Source: Erythrobacter sp. HKB08 (GTDB lineage: Bacteria > Pseudomonadota > Alphaproteobacteria > Sphingomonadales > Sphingomonadaceae). Taken from it: a DNA stretch of 64,000 nt. Both the position numbers and the translations under genes were made by a program. Positions 47,413-56,981 of the stretch are shown in pieces. Each line of letters opens with the position of its first letter. Position 1 is the first letter of the stretch. Location: positions 744,001 through 808,000 of the forward strand of contig NZ_CP035310.1 in NCBI RefSeq assembly GCF_004114695.1, given 5' to 3'. The notes under the pieces are model-generated. The model saw only the letters and a list, made by a program, of their open reading frames with translations. It made no database searches and had not been told where the DNA came from.

Positions 47413-47823
47413 CGAAGCGCGCTCCCGGTAATTTTCTTATCTTACCACACGCCAAATACGCGGGGCAATTGCGCAGGTTCCGCGATTCGGGCCCGAATCG
47501 ACCGCAAACCGCCTAAACCCCTGATAAGAAAAGACACACATTAACCATTTGGGGTAATCAAATCCGTCTCTAAGGTATTCAGAAAAAAGGTAAAAATATT
47601 GTTATCACGAAGTAGTTGACGCTTCGGGACGATCAGGGGAAGATCAAAGTGTTCCGAGGGACTTGCGTGTTTTGGAGCTGCGTGAACGTAGCTCAGATAA
47701 CAAGAACACGGTCGCGCAGGTCCAGATAACCATACCCCTCGGACAAGGGCTGACCGGAAATAGATGCCGGTGCCTTTTGTTAACTCCTCTCATGACGGGA
47801 GGATCCAACTTTGGGGTATGACG
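47413..47823 (+). promoter_or_regulatory. Gene-free pilin leader region with structured 5' UTR
   Basis: A 411-bp gap before the pilin gene. It contains TTAACCAT at 47541 (a CtrA half-site in other alphaproteobacteria), a promoter candidate TTGACG-17 bp-GAAGAT (47616-47644), and a leader with complementary arms. GTGTTC (47649-47654) pairs with GAACAC (47704-47709) around a stem GAGCTGCG-TGAA-CGTAGCTC (47675-47694). TCCGAGGG (47653-47660) pairs with CCCTCGGA (47736-47743). The first and last pairings compete. A CCTC/GAGG pair (47786-47802) lies close to the start. No protein gene seen. Confidence 0.4.
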
Positions 47824-48066
47824 ATGAAAACCTTCCTGAAAACCTTCCTCGCTGACGAGTCGGGCGCTTCGGCGGCTGAATACGCTCTGATCATCGCCGT
47901 TGTCGGCGTTGGCATCGGTGCAGCGGCCATGATCCTTGGCGCAAACGTCGAGCAGGCTGTTGGTAACGCTGCCAACGAAGTCAACGACTGTACGACTCAG
48001 GCTAACGCTCCGACGTACACCGATGGCGGTGCTGGTACCGACTACGTCGACGGCCAGGCCTGCTAA
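47824..48066 (+). CDS. flp: Flp-family type IVb pilin
   Basis: Major pilin of the Tad pilus. The processing site is SG|ASAAEY: cleavage after G14 leaves a mature pilin of 66 residues with the conserved E19 and Y20, then a hydrophobic helix to about residue 47. The C-terminal tail (about 48-80) is longer than in standard Flp pilins and has C56 and C80, which could form a disulfide. Codon use is strongly GCT/GAA-biased like the lipoprotein at 19226. Two starts are possible (47818 or 47824); 47824 has the better-placed GGGG. A terminator follows immediately, so the pilin can be made in excess over the machinery. Confidence 0.92.
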   Translation: MKTFLKTFLADESGASAAEYALIIAVVGVGIGAAAMILGANVEQAVGNAANEVNDCTTQANAPTYTDGGAGTDYVDGQAC

Positions 48067-48077
48067 GGTCCGAATTG

Positions 48078-48110
48078 GGGCTCGCACCATCCGTGGTGCG
48101 GGCCCTTTTT
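48078..48110 (+). terminator. Rho-independent terminator between flp and cpaB
   Basis: A 12-bp stem (GGGCTCGCACCA with TGGTGCGGGCCC, one wobble) closes a TCCG loop, followed by five T. It separates the pilin from the assembly genes, so the latter need read-through or a promoter of their own. Confidence 0.9.
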
Positions 48111-48150
48111 CTCTTTAGACTTTTAGTCCGCTGCAACCGGGGGGTCGGCG

Positions 48151-49065
48151 ATGGGTAACCGCAATCTTTTGATTCTCATTGGCGCTATCGTGATCGGCCT
48201 GATCGCGGTGTTCCTTGCGAATTCCTACTTCTCCGGCGTCGAACAACGCCAGGAGCGCGTTGCCGAAGAGCAGCAACTCACCCGTATCGCGGTTGCCACG
48301 CAGCCGCTCGAATTCGGGGCACCCCTTACGCCGGAAAATGTCCGGCTCCAGAATTTCCCGGCCGCCTCGGTTCCCGAAGGCGCCTTCACCAATCTCGAAC
48401 AGCTTCTGAACGGCAGCCGCGTCGCGCTGCGCCCGATCGTGCCGAACGAGCCGATCCTGGCGAGCAAGGTATCGGGCCTCGATGGGCGCGCGGTGCTTTC
48501 GGCGAACCTGCCGGAAGGCATGCGCGCCGTGTCCATCCCGGTCGGCGCCGTCACCGGCGTTTCCGGTTTCGTGCGCCCGGGCGACGTCGTCGACGTGCTG
48601 CTGACCCGCAAGATTCCGGGCGAAGGGGCGAGAGCCGAAGACCTGATGGTCGATGTCATCATGGAGCGCGTTCCCGTGCTCGCGATCAACCAGACCGCGA
48701 GCGAGAATGCGACCGAGCCGCAGGTCGGCAAGACGGCCACGATCCAGGTCGACCTGTTCCAGGCCCAGAAGCTCGCGATCGCAGAGAAGCTGGGCACGCT
48801 CAGCCTCGCGCTGCGCAATGTCGAGAGCGACGATGCCGAGGCCGCGCTGACCGTTACCTCGCGCGATATCGGCAGTGGCGGCTATTATATCGCCGCCCGC
48901 CAGCAGCCGGCTGCTCCGGCTCCCACTAATTTCTATCCGGCGGCGCAGACGCAGGCCGCGCCCGCTGCCGGTTCCGTTTCTCGCGCCATCACCGGTCCGT
49001 CGATGACGATCTATCGCGGTACCGATGGCGAAGAATATCCAGTCGGCCGCCTGGGGGGGAGGTAA
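48151..49065 (+). CDS. cpaB: Flp pilus assembly protein CpaB
   Basis: A 304-residue inner-membrane/periplasmic assembly factor. TM helix at 5-25, SAF-like domain at 45-115 (VATQPLEFGAPLTPENVRLQNFP) and RcpC/CpaB domain at 115-235, ending near the TLSLALRNVESDD strand. The C-terminal part is Pro/Ala-rich. CpaB is thought to help the secretin CpaC gate or dock. The stop is 5 bp before cpaC. Confidence 0.92.
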   Translation: MGNRNLLILIGAIVIGLIAVFLANSYFSGVEQRQERVAEEQQLTRIAVATQPLEFGAPLTPENVRLQNFPAASVPEGAFTNLEQLLNGSRVALRPIVPNEPILASKVSGLDGRAVLSANLPEGMRAVSIPVGAVTGVSGFVRPGDVVDVLLTRKIPGEGARAEDLMVDVIMERVPVLAINQTASENATEPQVGKTATIQVDLFQAQKLAIAEKLGTLSLALRNVESDDAEAALTVTSRDIGSGGYYIAARQQPAAPAPTNFYPAAQTQAAPAAGSVSRAITGPSMTIYRGTDGEEYPVGRLGGR

Positions 49066-49069
49066 GACG

Positions 49070-50470
49070 ATGAAACGCCTTGCAACAGCACTGGCGCTGA
49101 GCCTTGCAGCGACCACGCTCGCCGCGACGCCGGCCCACGCACAATACGACAGCTACAGCCTGCATGCAGGCGAGCTGGAAGTCCCGATCAACAAGAGCCA
49201 GGTGGTCACCTCCGATCGCGTGATCGACCGGGCGATGATCGGCAATGACGAGATCGCGGATATCCTGCCGATCTCCGACAAGTCGGTTTACGTCCTCGGC
49301 AAGGCGATGGGCACTACCAGCCTGACGCTTTACGATCGCTCCAACCGCGTTATCGCGGTGATGGATGTCAGCGTCGGCCCGGATGCGACCGGTATCCAGA
49401 AGCAGTTCGAACGCCTGATCCCGGGCGAGAACATCGACGTCGGCCTGTCCAACGGCTCGCTCGTGCTTTCGGGCATGGTGACCGATCCGGGCGCTGCCGA
49501 TCGCGCTGCACGTATCGCGCAGGCATTCGCCGGCGACCGCGTGGTCAACCTCATCTCGGTCGGCGGCAGCCAGCAGGTCATGCTGGAAGTCCGCTTCGCC
49601 GAAGTGAACCGCAATATCGGCGAGGAACTGGGCGTCGGCGGTTTCGCTGGCTCCGACGACGGCGATTTCAATGCGGCAGTCGGCAGCGGCGCAAGCGCCC
49701 GCGCCGGCGATTTCGGAACCGAACTCGGCCTTTCCGAAATCACCGGATCGTTCGGCCTGTTCCAGTCGCTCTTCCGCATCGGCGACGTGAATATCGAGGC
49801 TTTCCTCGACACGCTCGAGCGCAAGGGTTTCTCCAAGACGCTGGCCGAACCGACCCTCGTCGCGCTTTCGGGTGAACGCGCATCGTTCCTCGCTGGCGGC
49901 GAGTTCCCGGTCCCCGTGGTCCAGAGCGGCCAGGGCGGCGGTGCCGGCAATGCCATCACGGTCGAATTCAAGCCCTTCGGCGTGAGCCTCGGCTTCACTC
50001 CGACCGTGCTCGGCGACAAGGTCATCAACCTGGTGGTCGAGCCGGAAGTGAGCTCGATCGACCCGTCGGCCTCGATAACGATCAATGGCCTCGTCGTTCC
50101 GGGCCTGCAGACCCGCCGCGCGAGCACCACGCTCGAACTGCGCGACGGTGAAAGCTTCGCGCTCGCAGGGCTGCTGCGGACCGAATACCAGACCAATGTC
50201 GAACAGCTCCCGATCCTCGGCTCGATCCCGATCATCGGTTCGCTGTTCCGCTCGACCCGCTTCCAGAAGGGCGAGACCGAACTGCTGATCATCGTGACGC
50301 CGCGCCTCGTCAAGCCGATCCGGCCCGACCAGGTGAAGCTACCGACCGACCGGGTGGCAGATCCCGACGTGGTCGAAACGCTGCTCAACGGTGACGACTA
50401 CCAGCCCGTGAAATTGCCGCAGACCGCGCCGCAGTCGGTCGCAGAAGGAGATGACGGCTATGAATATTAA
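49070..50470 (+). CDS. cpaC: Secretin of the Tad pilus, CpaC
   Basis: Outer-membrane secretin of 466 residues with a signal peptide (1-24, ending PAHAQ). N0-like and BON-type periplasmic domains lie at about 30-180 (VDVGLSNGSLVLSGMV). The secretin core runs from about 190, with VEFKPFGVSLGFTPTVL and LPILGSIPIIGSLFRS, the classical secretin signature. The C-terminal IVTPRLVKPI motif is typical of CpaC/RcpA. ATG 49070 follows GGGGGGAGGTAAGACG. The end overlaps the next lipoprotein start by 11 bases. Confidence 0.94.
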   Translation: MKRLATALALSLAATTLAATPAHAQYDSYSLHAGELEVPINKSQVVTSDRVIDRAMIGNDEIADILPISDKSVYVLGKAMGTTSLTLYDRSNRVIAVMDVSVGPDATGIQKQFERLIPGENIDVGLSNGSLVLSGMVTDPGAADRAARIAQAFAGDRVVNLISVGGSQQVMLEVRFAEVNRNIGEELGVGGFAGSDDGDFNAAVGSGASARAGDFGTELGLSEITGSFGLFQSLFRIGDVNIEAFLDTLERKGFSKTLAEPTLVALSGERASFLAGGEFPVPVVQSGQGGGAGNAITVEFKPFGVSLGFTPTVLGDKVINLVVEPEVSSIDPSASITINGLVVPGLQTRRASTTLELRDGESFALAGLLRTEYQTNVEQLPILGSIPIIGSLFRSTRFQKGETELLIIVTPRLVKPIRPDQVKLPTDRVADPDVVETLLNGDDYQPVKLPQTAPQSVAEGDDGYEY

Positions 50471-50732
50471 GCGACTTCTTCCGCTCTGCGCCGTGGCAGC
50501 GATGCTCGGCGGCTGTGCGACCTATCACAGCGCGGGCGCAGGCCAGCTCGACCCGGCCGACTTCGGTGAAGCCAACCGGCAGACCTATGCCGCGATGATC
50601 ATCGATCCGGATCCGGAATACACCGAGGACATGGAAACCAGCGGCGAACACGCCTCCGATGCGGTCGAACGCTACCGCGAAGGCACTGTGAAGCAGCCGG
50701 TTAGTCAACGCACCACTGCGGGCCCCCGGTAA
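50460..50732 (+). CDS. Short lipoprotein in the CpaD position
   Basis: A 90-residue precursor with lipobox MLGGC (acylated Cys at about residue 19), followed by about 70 residues rich in Asp, Glu, Tyr. Many Tad loci carry a 200-residue CpaD lipoprotein after the secretin gene; this one is far shorter and keeps no CpaD motif that I can see. It could be a reduced pilotin or a separate protein. The preferred ATG 50460 has AAGGAG nine bases upstream; ATG 50451 has none. It overlaps the cpaC stop. Confidence 0.75.
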   Translation: MNIKRLLPLCAVAAMLGGCATYHSAGAGQLDPADFGEANRQTYAAMIIDPDPEYTEDMETSGEHASDAVERYREGTVKQPVSQRTTAGPR

Positions 50733-50756
50733 GTAGGAGAGAGTAGGACCCACGCC

Positions 50757-52289
50757 ATGCGCAGGAACGGCATCAAGGCATTCATCAGCAACGAAGCGGC
50801 CGCAATCGCTCCGATGTACGCGATTGCCCTGTTCGGTCTTGTCGGCATCGCAGGGGTGGGCTTCGACTACGGGCGGCTCATGTCGATGGACTCCGAGCTG
50901 CAGAACGCCGCCGACCAGGCCGCGCTCGCCGCTGCGACCCAGCTCGACGGGCGCGAAGGGGCGATGGTGCGGGCGCGCAATGCCGCGAACGACTATCTCG
51001 CCAGCGCGGACAGCCAGTGGGTCAACCAGACCCGCATGTCGAACGATGGCGAGGGCCGGGCGATCACCGCCGACATCCTCACCTTCCGTTTCTACGAAAG
51101 CTACGACGGCGAGACCGATACTTTCGGCACCGAGATTACCGACGACGAGGACGCGGAAGATGCCAATGTCGTCTCGGTCACGGTCAACGGCCGCGAGGTG
51201 TTCTACGCGCTGACCCCGATCGTCGGGGCGATCTCCTCGGGCGACATCGCGGCCAATGCGGTCGCCGGCTTGCAGGCTGCGTCCTGCAACGTGCCGCCGC
51301 TGATGTTCTGCGCGCCGAGCGGGGACAACAATTTTCCCACGGACGATGACATCGGTATCGGCATCGACCTGCACGAGGCGCCGCAATCGACCGACTTCTT
51401 CGCGCCTGGCAACTTCGATTTCCTCGCCATCGATTACGAGGGCATCCGCAATAACGAGCAAAACAAGACACTCGGATTGAATTCCGACCTTGCAGGTTGC
51501 ACCGGTGCAGTGATTGAAACCCGCCCCGGCAACCGCACGCCCGAAGTGCGCGCAGTCAACACGCGGTTCGATCTGTACGGTCCCGGAACGCCCAACTGCC
51601 GTAGCGGCGGCGATTTTTGTCCTGCTCAAGTCGTTCGCCACAACAGCGTTCGGCGGGTCACCTTCAACGGCAACAATCCGAACAATTCTTGCAGCACCTT
51701 GACCGGCGGTGACATCATCCCGGTCTCCGAAGTGCCTGCCAGCCTCAACGTGGGGAACCAGGGTTTCCCGCTCGATGCGTGTCAGATCAGCGGTTCCTGC
51801 TTGAGCTTCGGCGACGGGAACTGGGATGCCAACTCCTACATGATGAACGTCCACGGGCAGCCGAATGCAGGCGTGATCCCGGGTCTCGACCTCGACGGCA
51901 ACGGGACGATTACTCGCTACGAGGTCTACAAGTGGGAACTGGCCGATGCGAGCCGGCGGCAGCCCCGCGAGCTCGGTCGTATCGTCGACGGCAACCGGAC
52001 CACGCTCTACTGCTCGGCGCCGACGCCGACGAACGGCACGCCGGTCATACCTTCGACTACGCAGAAAGACCGAAGGGTCGTAACGGTCGCGTCGGTCGAT
52101 TGCACCGATCTGTCCGGCCGCGATGCGATCAAGACGATCCGTTGGGTCGATCTGTTTCTGCTCCAGCCAGCCAATATTACATCGAGCGACAAGCAGATCC
52201 TCGCCGAGATTGTCGGCCCGGCACAGCGCCCGGGTGGCGGGCAGGCCTTCCAGTATTACGGCCGCAACAAAGCGGTGCTGCTGCGATGA
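50757..52289 (+). CDS. tadG: TadG-like pilus protein with an EF-hand loop
   Basis: A 510-residue pilus-associated protein. The N-terminus NEAAAIAPMYAIALFGLVG is a Tad/TadG-like type IV pilin-style signal with a TM helix (about 15-38). The exported part is rich in Asp and Cys (pairs at 180-190, 275-290 and 340-350) and carries a textbook EF-hand loop D378-L-D-G-N-G-T-I-T-R-Y-E389, with Asp, Asp, Asn, Thr, Thr, Glu in the six binding positions. Calcium may stabilise the tip-like domain. The following tadE starts inside the stop (ATGA). Confidence 0.85.
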   Translation: MRRNGIKAFISNEAAAIAPMYAIALFGLVGIAGVGFDYGRLMSMDSELQNAADQAALAAATQLDGREGAMVRARNAANDYLASADSQWVNQTRMSNDGEGRAITADILTFRFYESYDGETDTFGTEITDDEDAEDANVVSVTVNGREVFYALTPIVGAISSGDIAANAVAGLQAASCNVPPLMFCAPSGDNNFPTDDDIGIGIDLHEAPQSTDFFAPGNFDFLAIDYEGIRNNEQNKTLGLNSDLAGCTGAVIETRPGNRTPEVRAVNTRFDLYGPGTPNCRSGGDFCPAQVVRHNSVRRVTFNGNNPNNSCSTLTGGDIIPVSEVPASLNVGNQGFPLDACQISGSCLSFGDGNWDANSYMMNVHGQPNAGVIPGLDLDGNGTITRYEVYKWELADASRRQPRELGRIVDGNRTTLYCSAPTPTNGTPVIPSTTQKDRRVVTVASVDCTDLSGRDAIKTIRWVDLFLLQPANITSSDKQILAEIVGPAQRPGGGQAFQYYGRNKAVLLR

Positions 52290-52780
52290 TCCGCCGTTTC
52301 CGCCATGATACGCGCGCTTCGGCTGCCGCCGAATTCGCCCTCTCGCTGCCGATGATGCTGGCGTTGCTGTTCTGCGGCTTCGAAGCGGGCCATTTCTTCT
52401 GGACCGAGCACAAGCTCGTGAAGTCGGTCCGCGACGGGGCGCGCTTCGCCAGCCGGATCGACGTGAGCGACCTGTGCACCGGCAATACCGTCGCCATGTC
52501 GAGCGACGTCGAAACGCAGATCCAGAACCTCACCGCGACGGGCAGCATCTCCGGCGGTACGTCGAAAGTGCCCGGCTGGAATGCCTCGGACGTCCAGGTG
52601 ACCGTCGGCTGCGAAGCTTTCGTCGCCACCGGTATCTACACCGATCTCGGCGCGCAGGGACCGCTGGTCACCGTCTCCTCCGGCTCGGTCGCCTATCCGT
52701 CGCTGTTCAACGGCCTCGGCATCATCGACTCCACCTTCAACATCAGCGCTGAATCCAGCGCTGCAGTGATCGGGATCTGA
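52286..52780 (+). CDS. tadE: TadE-family minor pilin 1
   Basis: A 164-residue pseudopilin. RASAAAEFALSLPMMLALLF is the TadE signature (prepilin-type processing followed by a TM helix); the glutamate lies five residues past the cleavage region. The periplasmic domain has two Cys (C72, C107 approximately) and ends in a beta-like region. The start ATG 52286 overlaps the TadG stop. Confidence 0.88.
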   Translation: MIRRFRHDTRASAAAEFALSLPMMLALLFCGFEAGHFFWTEHKLVKSVRDGARFASRIDVSDLCTGNTVAMSSDVETQIQNLTATGSISGGTSKVPGWNASDVQVTVGCEAFVATGIYTDLGAQGPLVTVSSGSVAYPSLFNGLGIIDSTFNISAESSAAVIGI

Positions 52781-52783
52781 GCC

Positions 52784-53401
52784 ATGATGCGACGCTTCTT
52801 CTCCGATCGAACCGCGGCATCCGCAGCCGAGTTTGCCCTCGTCCTGCCGGCGGCGCTCATCCTGCTGTTCGGCATCATCGATGTCGGTCGCTACGCTTGG
52901 CAGTTAAACGAATACGAAAAGGCGACCCAGATGGGCGTGCGCCACGCGGTCGTGACCAATCTCGTGTCGGCCGCGCTCGCCGACGACACGCTGACCTATG
53001 TCGGCGACGAGAGCTGCGGTGCGGCCCTGCTGCCCGGCCAGCGCATCTGCGCCGACGCGCTCGGTACGATCACCTGCACCTCGAGCGGCTGCACCTGCAC
53101 GGGCAATTGCCCGACCAACGCCAACACGATCGACAGTGATGCGTTCAATGCGCTGGTTGCACGGATGCAGACGTACCAGCCGCGGCTCGAGGCGAGCCAG
53201 GTCCAGATCAGTTACAGCGGCTCCGGGATCGGCTTCGCAGGCGATCCGAACAAGCCCGAAATCTCCCCGATCGTGACGGTTCGCATCGACAATGCGCGCT
53301 ACGATTCGATCGGCCTTTCCCTGGTCGGCGGCACCATTGCGCTGCCCGATTTCTCCTACTCCCTCCCCCTCGAAGACGCGCAGGGAAGCGCGTCGAGCTG
53401 A
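52784..53401 (+). CDS. TadE-family minor pilin 2
   Basis: A 205-residue TadE/TadF-like protein. TAASAAEFALVLPAALILLF is the pseudopilin-like signal/TM. The C-terminal domain contains a Cys-rich stretch GTITCTSSGCTCTGNCPTN, probably disulfide-linked, as the only Cys cluster of the two minor pilins. Probably a minor pilin or tip component. It starts 3 bp after its neighbour's stop. Confidence 0.86.
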   Translation: MMRRFFSDRTAASAAEFALVLPAALILLFGIIDVGRYAWQLNEYEKATQMGVRHAVVTNLVSAALADDTLTYVGDESCGAALLPGQRICADALGTITCTSSGCTCTGNCPTNANTIDSDAFNALVARMQTYQPRLEASQVQISYSGSGIGFAGDPNKPEISPIVTVRIDNARYDSIGLSLVGGTIALPDFSYSLPLEDAQGSASS

Positions 53402-53416
53402 CATGCAGGTAAGACA

Positions 53417-54598
53417 GTGAACACTCCGATCCTCCTCAAGACGCAAATGGGAAATCAATTGCCCTCCAATTGCCATGTGATCGCATCGGCGCATTACGTC
53501 GAACCGCTGCAGGCCGCCCTGTCCGGCTCGGAAAACGTGCCGCTGGTCTATGACGCGCTCGATGCCGATGCGCCGCTCGACAATGCGATCATCGGCGATG
53601 CCTCGCTCGTCGTCGTGGAGATCGACACCTCTTGCTCGAACTCGCTCGGCCGGATCAGCCAGATCCGTCGCCAGCGCCCGGACCTGCCGATCATCGCCGC
53701 GATCGCTTCGGCCGATGTCACGCTCGTCAGCGCCCTGCTGCGCCAAGGAGTGAACGATGTCGTATCGCTGCCTTTCGAGGCGGACGAGCTGGTCGCGCAG
53801 ATCTGCGACATTTCGACCTCGGCGATCGACTCGCCGCAGCCGCAGCTCGCTCCGATGACGGCCATCGTTGGAGCTTCGGGCGGCGTCGGCGCGACGACCG
53901 TCATCACCCACCTTGCCGCCGCTCTTGCGAACAGCGACGAACAGTCGATCGAATGCTGCCTGGTCGATCTCGACATGCAGGTCGGCGATGCGACCCAGCT
54001 TGCCGGTGGATCGGCCGCGATCAGCGTGCTCGACCTGCTCGAAGGCAGCGAACGGCTGGACGAAGACCTGGTCCGCAATGCGAGCATGCATTCGAGCTTC
54101 GGTTTCTCCGTCCTAGGCGCGCCGTCCACCATCACTCCGATCGAGGACGTGCAGGTCGACGAGCTGCTGCGGATGCTGCGTCTCGCGCGTTCGGCATTCG
54201 ATCACGTGCTGCTCGAACTTCCCGGCGCGTGGACCAACTGGTCGCTTTCGGCCGCATGTGCCTGCGACCGCATCATCCTGATCATCGACGAAAGCGTTAC
54301 CAGCATTCGTCATGCGAAGCGCTGCCTCGAACTGTTCGAGGTGGCCGACATTCCCAGCGACGTTATCTCGATCGTCGTCAATCGGCAGAACAAGAAGCTG
54401 TTTCAGGCCATCAAACCGAAAGACATCGAGCAGACGTTGCACCGTGAAGTGATCGGCACCCTGCCGCTGGACAAGGGCGACCTTGCCAAGGCGGCCGATC
54501 GCAACACGCTGATCTGGGAAGAGAACAGCCGCTCGGCCTTCGGGAAGCACATTTACGAACTGGCTGCATTGATTGCAGGCGAGAGCGGAGGACACTGA
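53417..54598 (+). CDS. cpaE: Pilus localization ATPase-like protein CpaE/TadZ
   Basis: A 393-residue cytosolic protein that in other bacteria places the pilus machine at the pole. The N-terminal receiver-like domain (about 18-135) is followed by a ParA/MinD fold with P-loop-like [11 protein letters not shown] at 152-162 and the Walker B-like [13 protein letters not shown]. The signature lysine of the deviant Walker A box is Ser (S154) and the P-loop lysine is Ala (A159), so nucleotide hydrolysis may be reduced. GTG start with AGGTAAGACA. Confidence 0.9.
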   Translation: MNTPILLKTQMGNQLPSNCHVIASAHYVEPLQAALSGSENVPLVYDALDADAPLDNAIIGDASLVVVEIDTSCSNSLGRISQIRRQRPDLPIIAAIASADVTLVSALLRQGVNDVVSLPFEADELVAQICDISTSAIDSPQPQLAPMTAIVGASGGVGATTVITHLAAALANSDEQSIECCLVDLDMQVGDATQLAGGSAAISVLDLLEGSERLDEDLVRNASMHSSFGFSVLGAPSTITPIEDVQVDELLRMLRLARSAFDHVLLELPGAWTNWSLSAACACDRIILIIDESVTSIRHAKRCLELFEVADIPSDVISIVVNRQNKKLFQAIKPKDIEQTLHREVIGTLPLDKGDLAKAADRNTLIWEENSRSAFGKHIYELAALIAGESGGH

Positions 54599-54599
54599 A

Positions 54600-55976
54600 A
54601 TGAACTGGTCGGTAAAGCGCGCTGAATTCGACGCGGCGGAGCCGGCCGACCTGCCGGTGTCCCCGCTCGCCCCGAAGAACCAGACCGAAGAGGAAAAGGC
54701 GCATGCCAAGGCGCTCGATCTCAAGGTCGGCGTGCACCGGGGCCTGCTCGACAAGATCAACCTGGGCGCGCTGGAGACGATGCCGCGTGACCAGATCCGC
54801 ACGGAAATCACCGACATCATCGGCGAAATCCTTGCGTCCAACAACGAAGCGCTCAACCGCACCGAGCGGGAAGCGCTGGTCGAGGACGTCCTCGACGAAC
54901 TGCTCGGCCTCGGCCCGCTCGAGCCGCTGCTGCAGGACGAGAGCATCACCGATATCCTGGTGAACGGCCCGGACACCGTCTTCGTGGAGCGCTACGGCCT
55001 GCTCGAGCGTGTCCCGACCCGCTTCCAGGACGACAAGCACCTGATGCGGATCATCCAGAAGATCGTCAGCGCGGTCGGACGCCGCGTCGATGAATCCTCG
55101 CCCTTCGTGGACGCCCGTCTTGCCGACGGTTCGCGTGTAAACGCGATCGTCGCGCCACTCGCGGTCGATGGTTCGCTGCTCTCGATCCGTAAGTTCGCCA
55201 AGAAGCGGATCAACATCGAGAAGCTCATCGAGCTCGACAGTGTGCCCGAAGTCATGGCGCAGGTGATGGAAGCGGTCGTGCGCTCGCGCAAGAACGTGCT
55301 CATCTCTGGCGGTACGGGTTCAGGTAAGACGACGCTGCTCAACGCCATGTCCTCCTTCATCGACACGCGCGAGCGTATCGTCACGATCGAGGACAGCGCC
55401 GAGCTCCAGCTGCAGCAGGAACACGTCGCGCGTCTCGAAACCCGCCCGCCGAACATTGAGGGCAAGGGCGAAGTCACCCAGCGCGACCTGGTGAAGAACG
55501 CCCTGCGTATGCGCCCCGACCGCATCATCGTGGGCGAGGTTCGTGCCGGCGAGGCATTCGACATGCTGCAGGCCATGAACACGGGCCACGACGGCTCGAT
55601 GACCACGGTTCACGCCAACACGCCGCGCGACGCGCTCTCGCGTCTCGAACAGATGATCGGGATGAGCGGGATCGACATTTCCGACCGCTCCTCGCGCGCG
55701 CAGATCGCATCGGCGATCAACGTCGTGGTTCAGGTCGGTCGTCTTTCCGACGGTCGACGCAAGGTGCTCAGCCTGTCGGAGATTACCGGCATGGAATCGA
55801 ACACCATCACCATGCAGGAAATCTACCGCTTCCACGTCACCGGTCGCGACGAGGATGGCAACGTCCTCGGCCGGTTCGAGGCGACCGGTATCCGGCCCAA
55901 GTTCCTCGCGGACGCCCATGCCAGCGGCATCGACCTGCCGGCCGAACTGTTCCGCCCAGAATACGAGTTCGACTGA
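54600..55976 (+). CDS. cpaF: Tad pilus ATPase CpaF
   Basis: A type II/IV secretion ATPase of 458 residues driving assembly (and in some species retraction). It contains the N-terminal helical part, Walker [17 protein letters not shown], the Asp box [12 protein letters not shown], Walker [18 protein letters not shown] and the His box [26 protein letters not shown] 54600 ([10 protein letters not shown]) is 1 bp after the cpaE stop. TadB follows with a TGATG overlap. Confidence 0.95.
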   Translation: MNWSVKRAEFDAAEPADLPVSPLAPKNQTEEEKAHAKALDLKVGVHRGLLDKINLGALETMPRDQIRTEITDIIGEILASNNEALNRTEREALVEDVLDELLGLGPLEPLLQDESITDILVNGPDTVFVERYGLLERVPTRFQDDKHLMRIIQKIVSAVGRRVDESSPFVDARLADGSRVNAIVAPLAVDGSLLSIRKFAKKRINIEKLIELDSVPEVMAQVMEAVVRSRKNVLISGGTGSGKTTLLNAMSSFIDTRERIVTIEDSAELQLQQEHVARLETRPPNIEGKGEVTQRDLVKNALRMRPDRIIVGEVRAGEAFDMLQAMNTGHDGSMTTVHANTPRDALSRLEQMIGMSGIDISDRSSRAQIASAINVVVQVGRLSDGRRKVLSLSEITGMESNTITMQEIYRFHVTGRDEDGNVLGRFEATGIRPKFLADAHASGIDLPAELFRPEYEFD

Positions 55977-56980
55977 TGCTTTCGGAAACCGCCATCCGCC
56001 TCATGGTCCTGATCGCGATTTTCGCGTCGATCTTCGCCGTCTCGCAGCTGTTCCTGAATTTCGCCTGGTCGCGCACCGTCCATACCCATGCGGTGAACAA
56101 GCGCCTGCGGATGATCAAGCAGGGCAGCTCGCGCGAGGAGGTCATGGCCGCGCTGCGCAAGAACGCACCGCGCGAATACGACAACCTTCCGCCCTTCATT
56201 TCGCGCATGATCCAGTCGATGCAGCGCAATGTGATGGCGGCCAACCTGCCCTTTACCGGGGTGCAGGCGCTGCTCGCAATGATCGGCGGTTTCGCCGTGG
56301 TCACCGTGATCATGCTGATCCTGATCGTGACCTCGGGCTTCACGCTCGGCGCGGGCGTGGTTGTCATGGCGCTCGCCATCGCCGGCTGCGCGACGATCCT
56401 TCTGCCGGTGCTGATCTTCAACGCGATCGCCCAGAAACGCCGCAAGCGGATCGAGGAGCAATTCCCGGTATCGCTCGACGTCTTCGTGCGTGCGCTGCGT
56501 GCCGGCCACCCGGTCGCTTCGGCGATCGACCTGCTGACGCGCGAGATGGAAGACCCGATCGGCAGTGAATACGGCCTCGTCGCGGACGAAGTATCCTACG
56601 GCGCGGACCTGACCGATGCACTCGCCGGCATGGCGGAGCGCTGGGACCTCGAAGACATCCGCATGTTCGTCGTCTCGCTGAGCGTGCAGAGCGAAACCGG
56701 CGGTAACCTCGCCGAAATCCTCGAGAACCTGACCGACGTGATCCGCGCCCGTGCGAGCCTTTACATGAAGGTGCGCGCGCTGAGTTCGGAAGGCCGCATG
56801 ACCGGCTGGATGCTGACCATCCTCCCGGTGCTCGCCTTCGTCGGCCTGTTCTCCGGCAACCCGGGTTTCTATCTCGATGTGGCGGGCGACCCGATGTTCA
56901 TATTCGGCTTCGCGATCCTGATCACGCTCTACATCATGGGCTTCCTGATGATCCGCAAACTGATCGACATCAAGGTGTGA
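55976..56980 (+). CDS. tadB: Tad pilus inner-membrane protein TadB
   Basis: A 334-residue T2SS GspF-type platform protein. A TM helix at 8-27, two close to 95-145 and one or two at the C-terminus (265-325) flank a cytosolic GspF domain (about 155-265: EEQFPVSLDVFVRALRAGHP and SLSVQSETGGNLAEILENL). Pairs with TadC in the platform. Confidence 0.94.
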   Translation: MLSETAIRLMVLIAIFASIFAVSQLFLNFAWSRTVHTHAVNKRLRMIKQGSSREEVMAALRKNAPREYDNLPPFISRMIQSMQRNVMAANLPFTGVQALLAMIGGFAVVTVIMLILIVTSGFTLGAGVVVMALAIAGCATILLPVLIFNAIAQKRRKRIEEQFPVSLDVFVRALRAGHPVASAIDLLTREMEDPIGSEYGLVADEVSYGADLTDALAGMAERWDLEDIRMFVVSLSVQSETGGNLAEILENLTDVIRARASLYMKVRALSSEGRMTGWMLTILPVLAFVGLFSGNPGFYLDVAGDPMFIFGFAILITLYIMGFLMIRKLIDIKV

Positions 56981-56981
56981 C

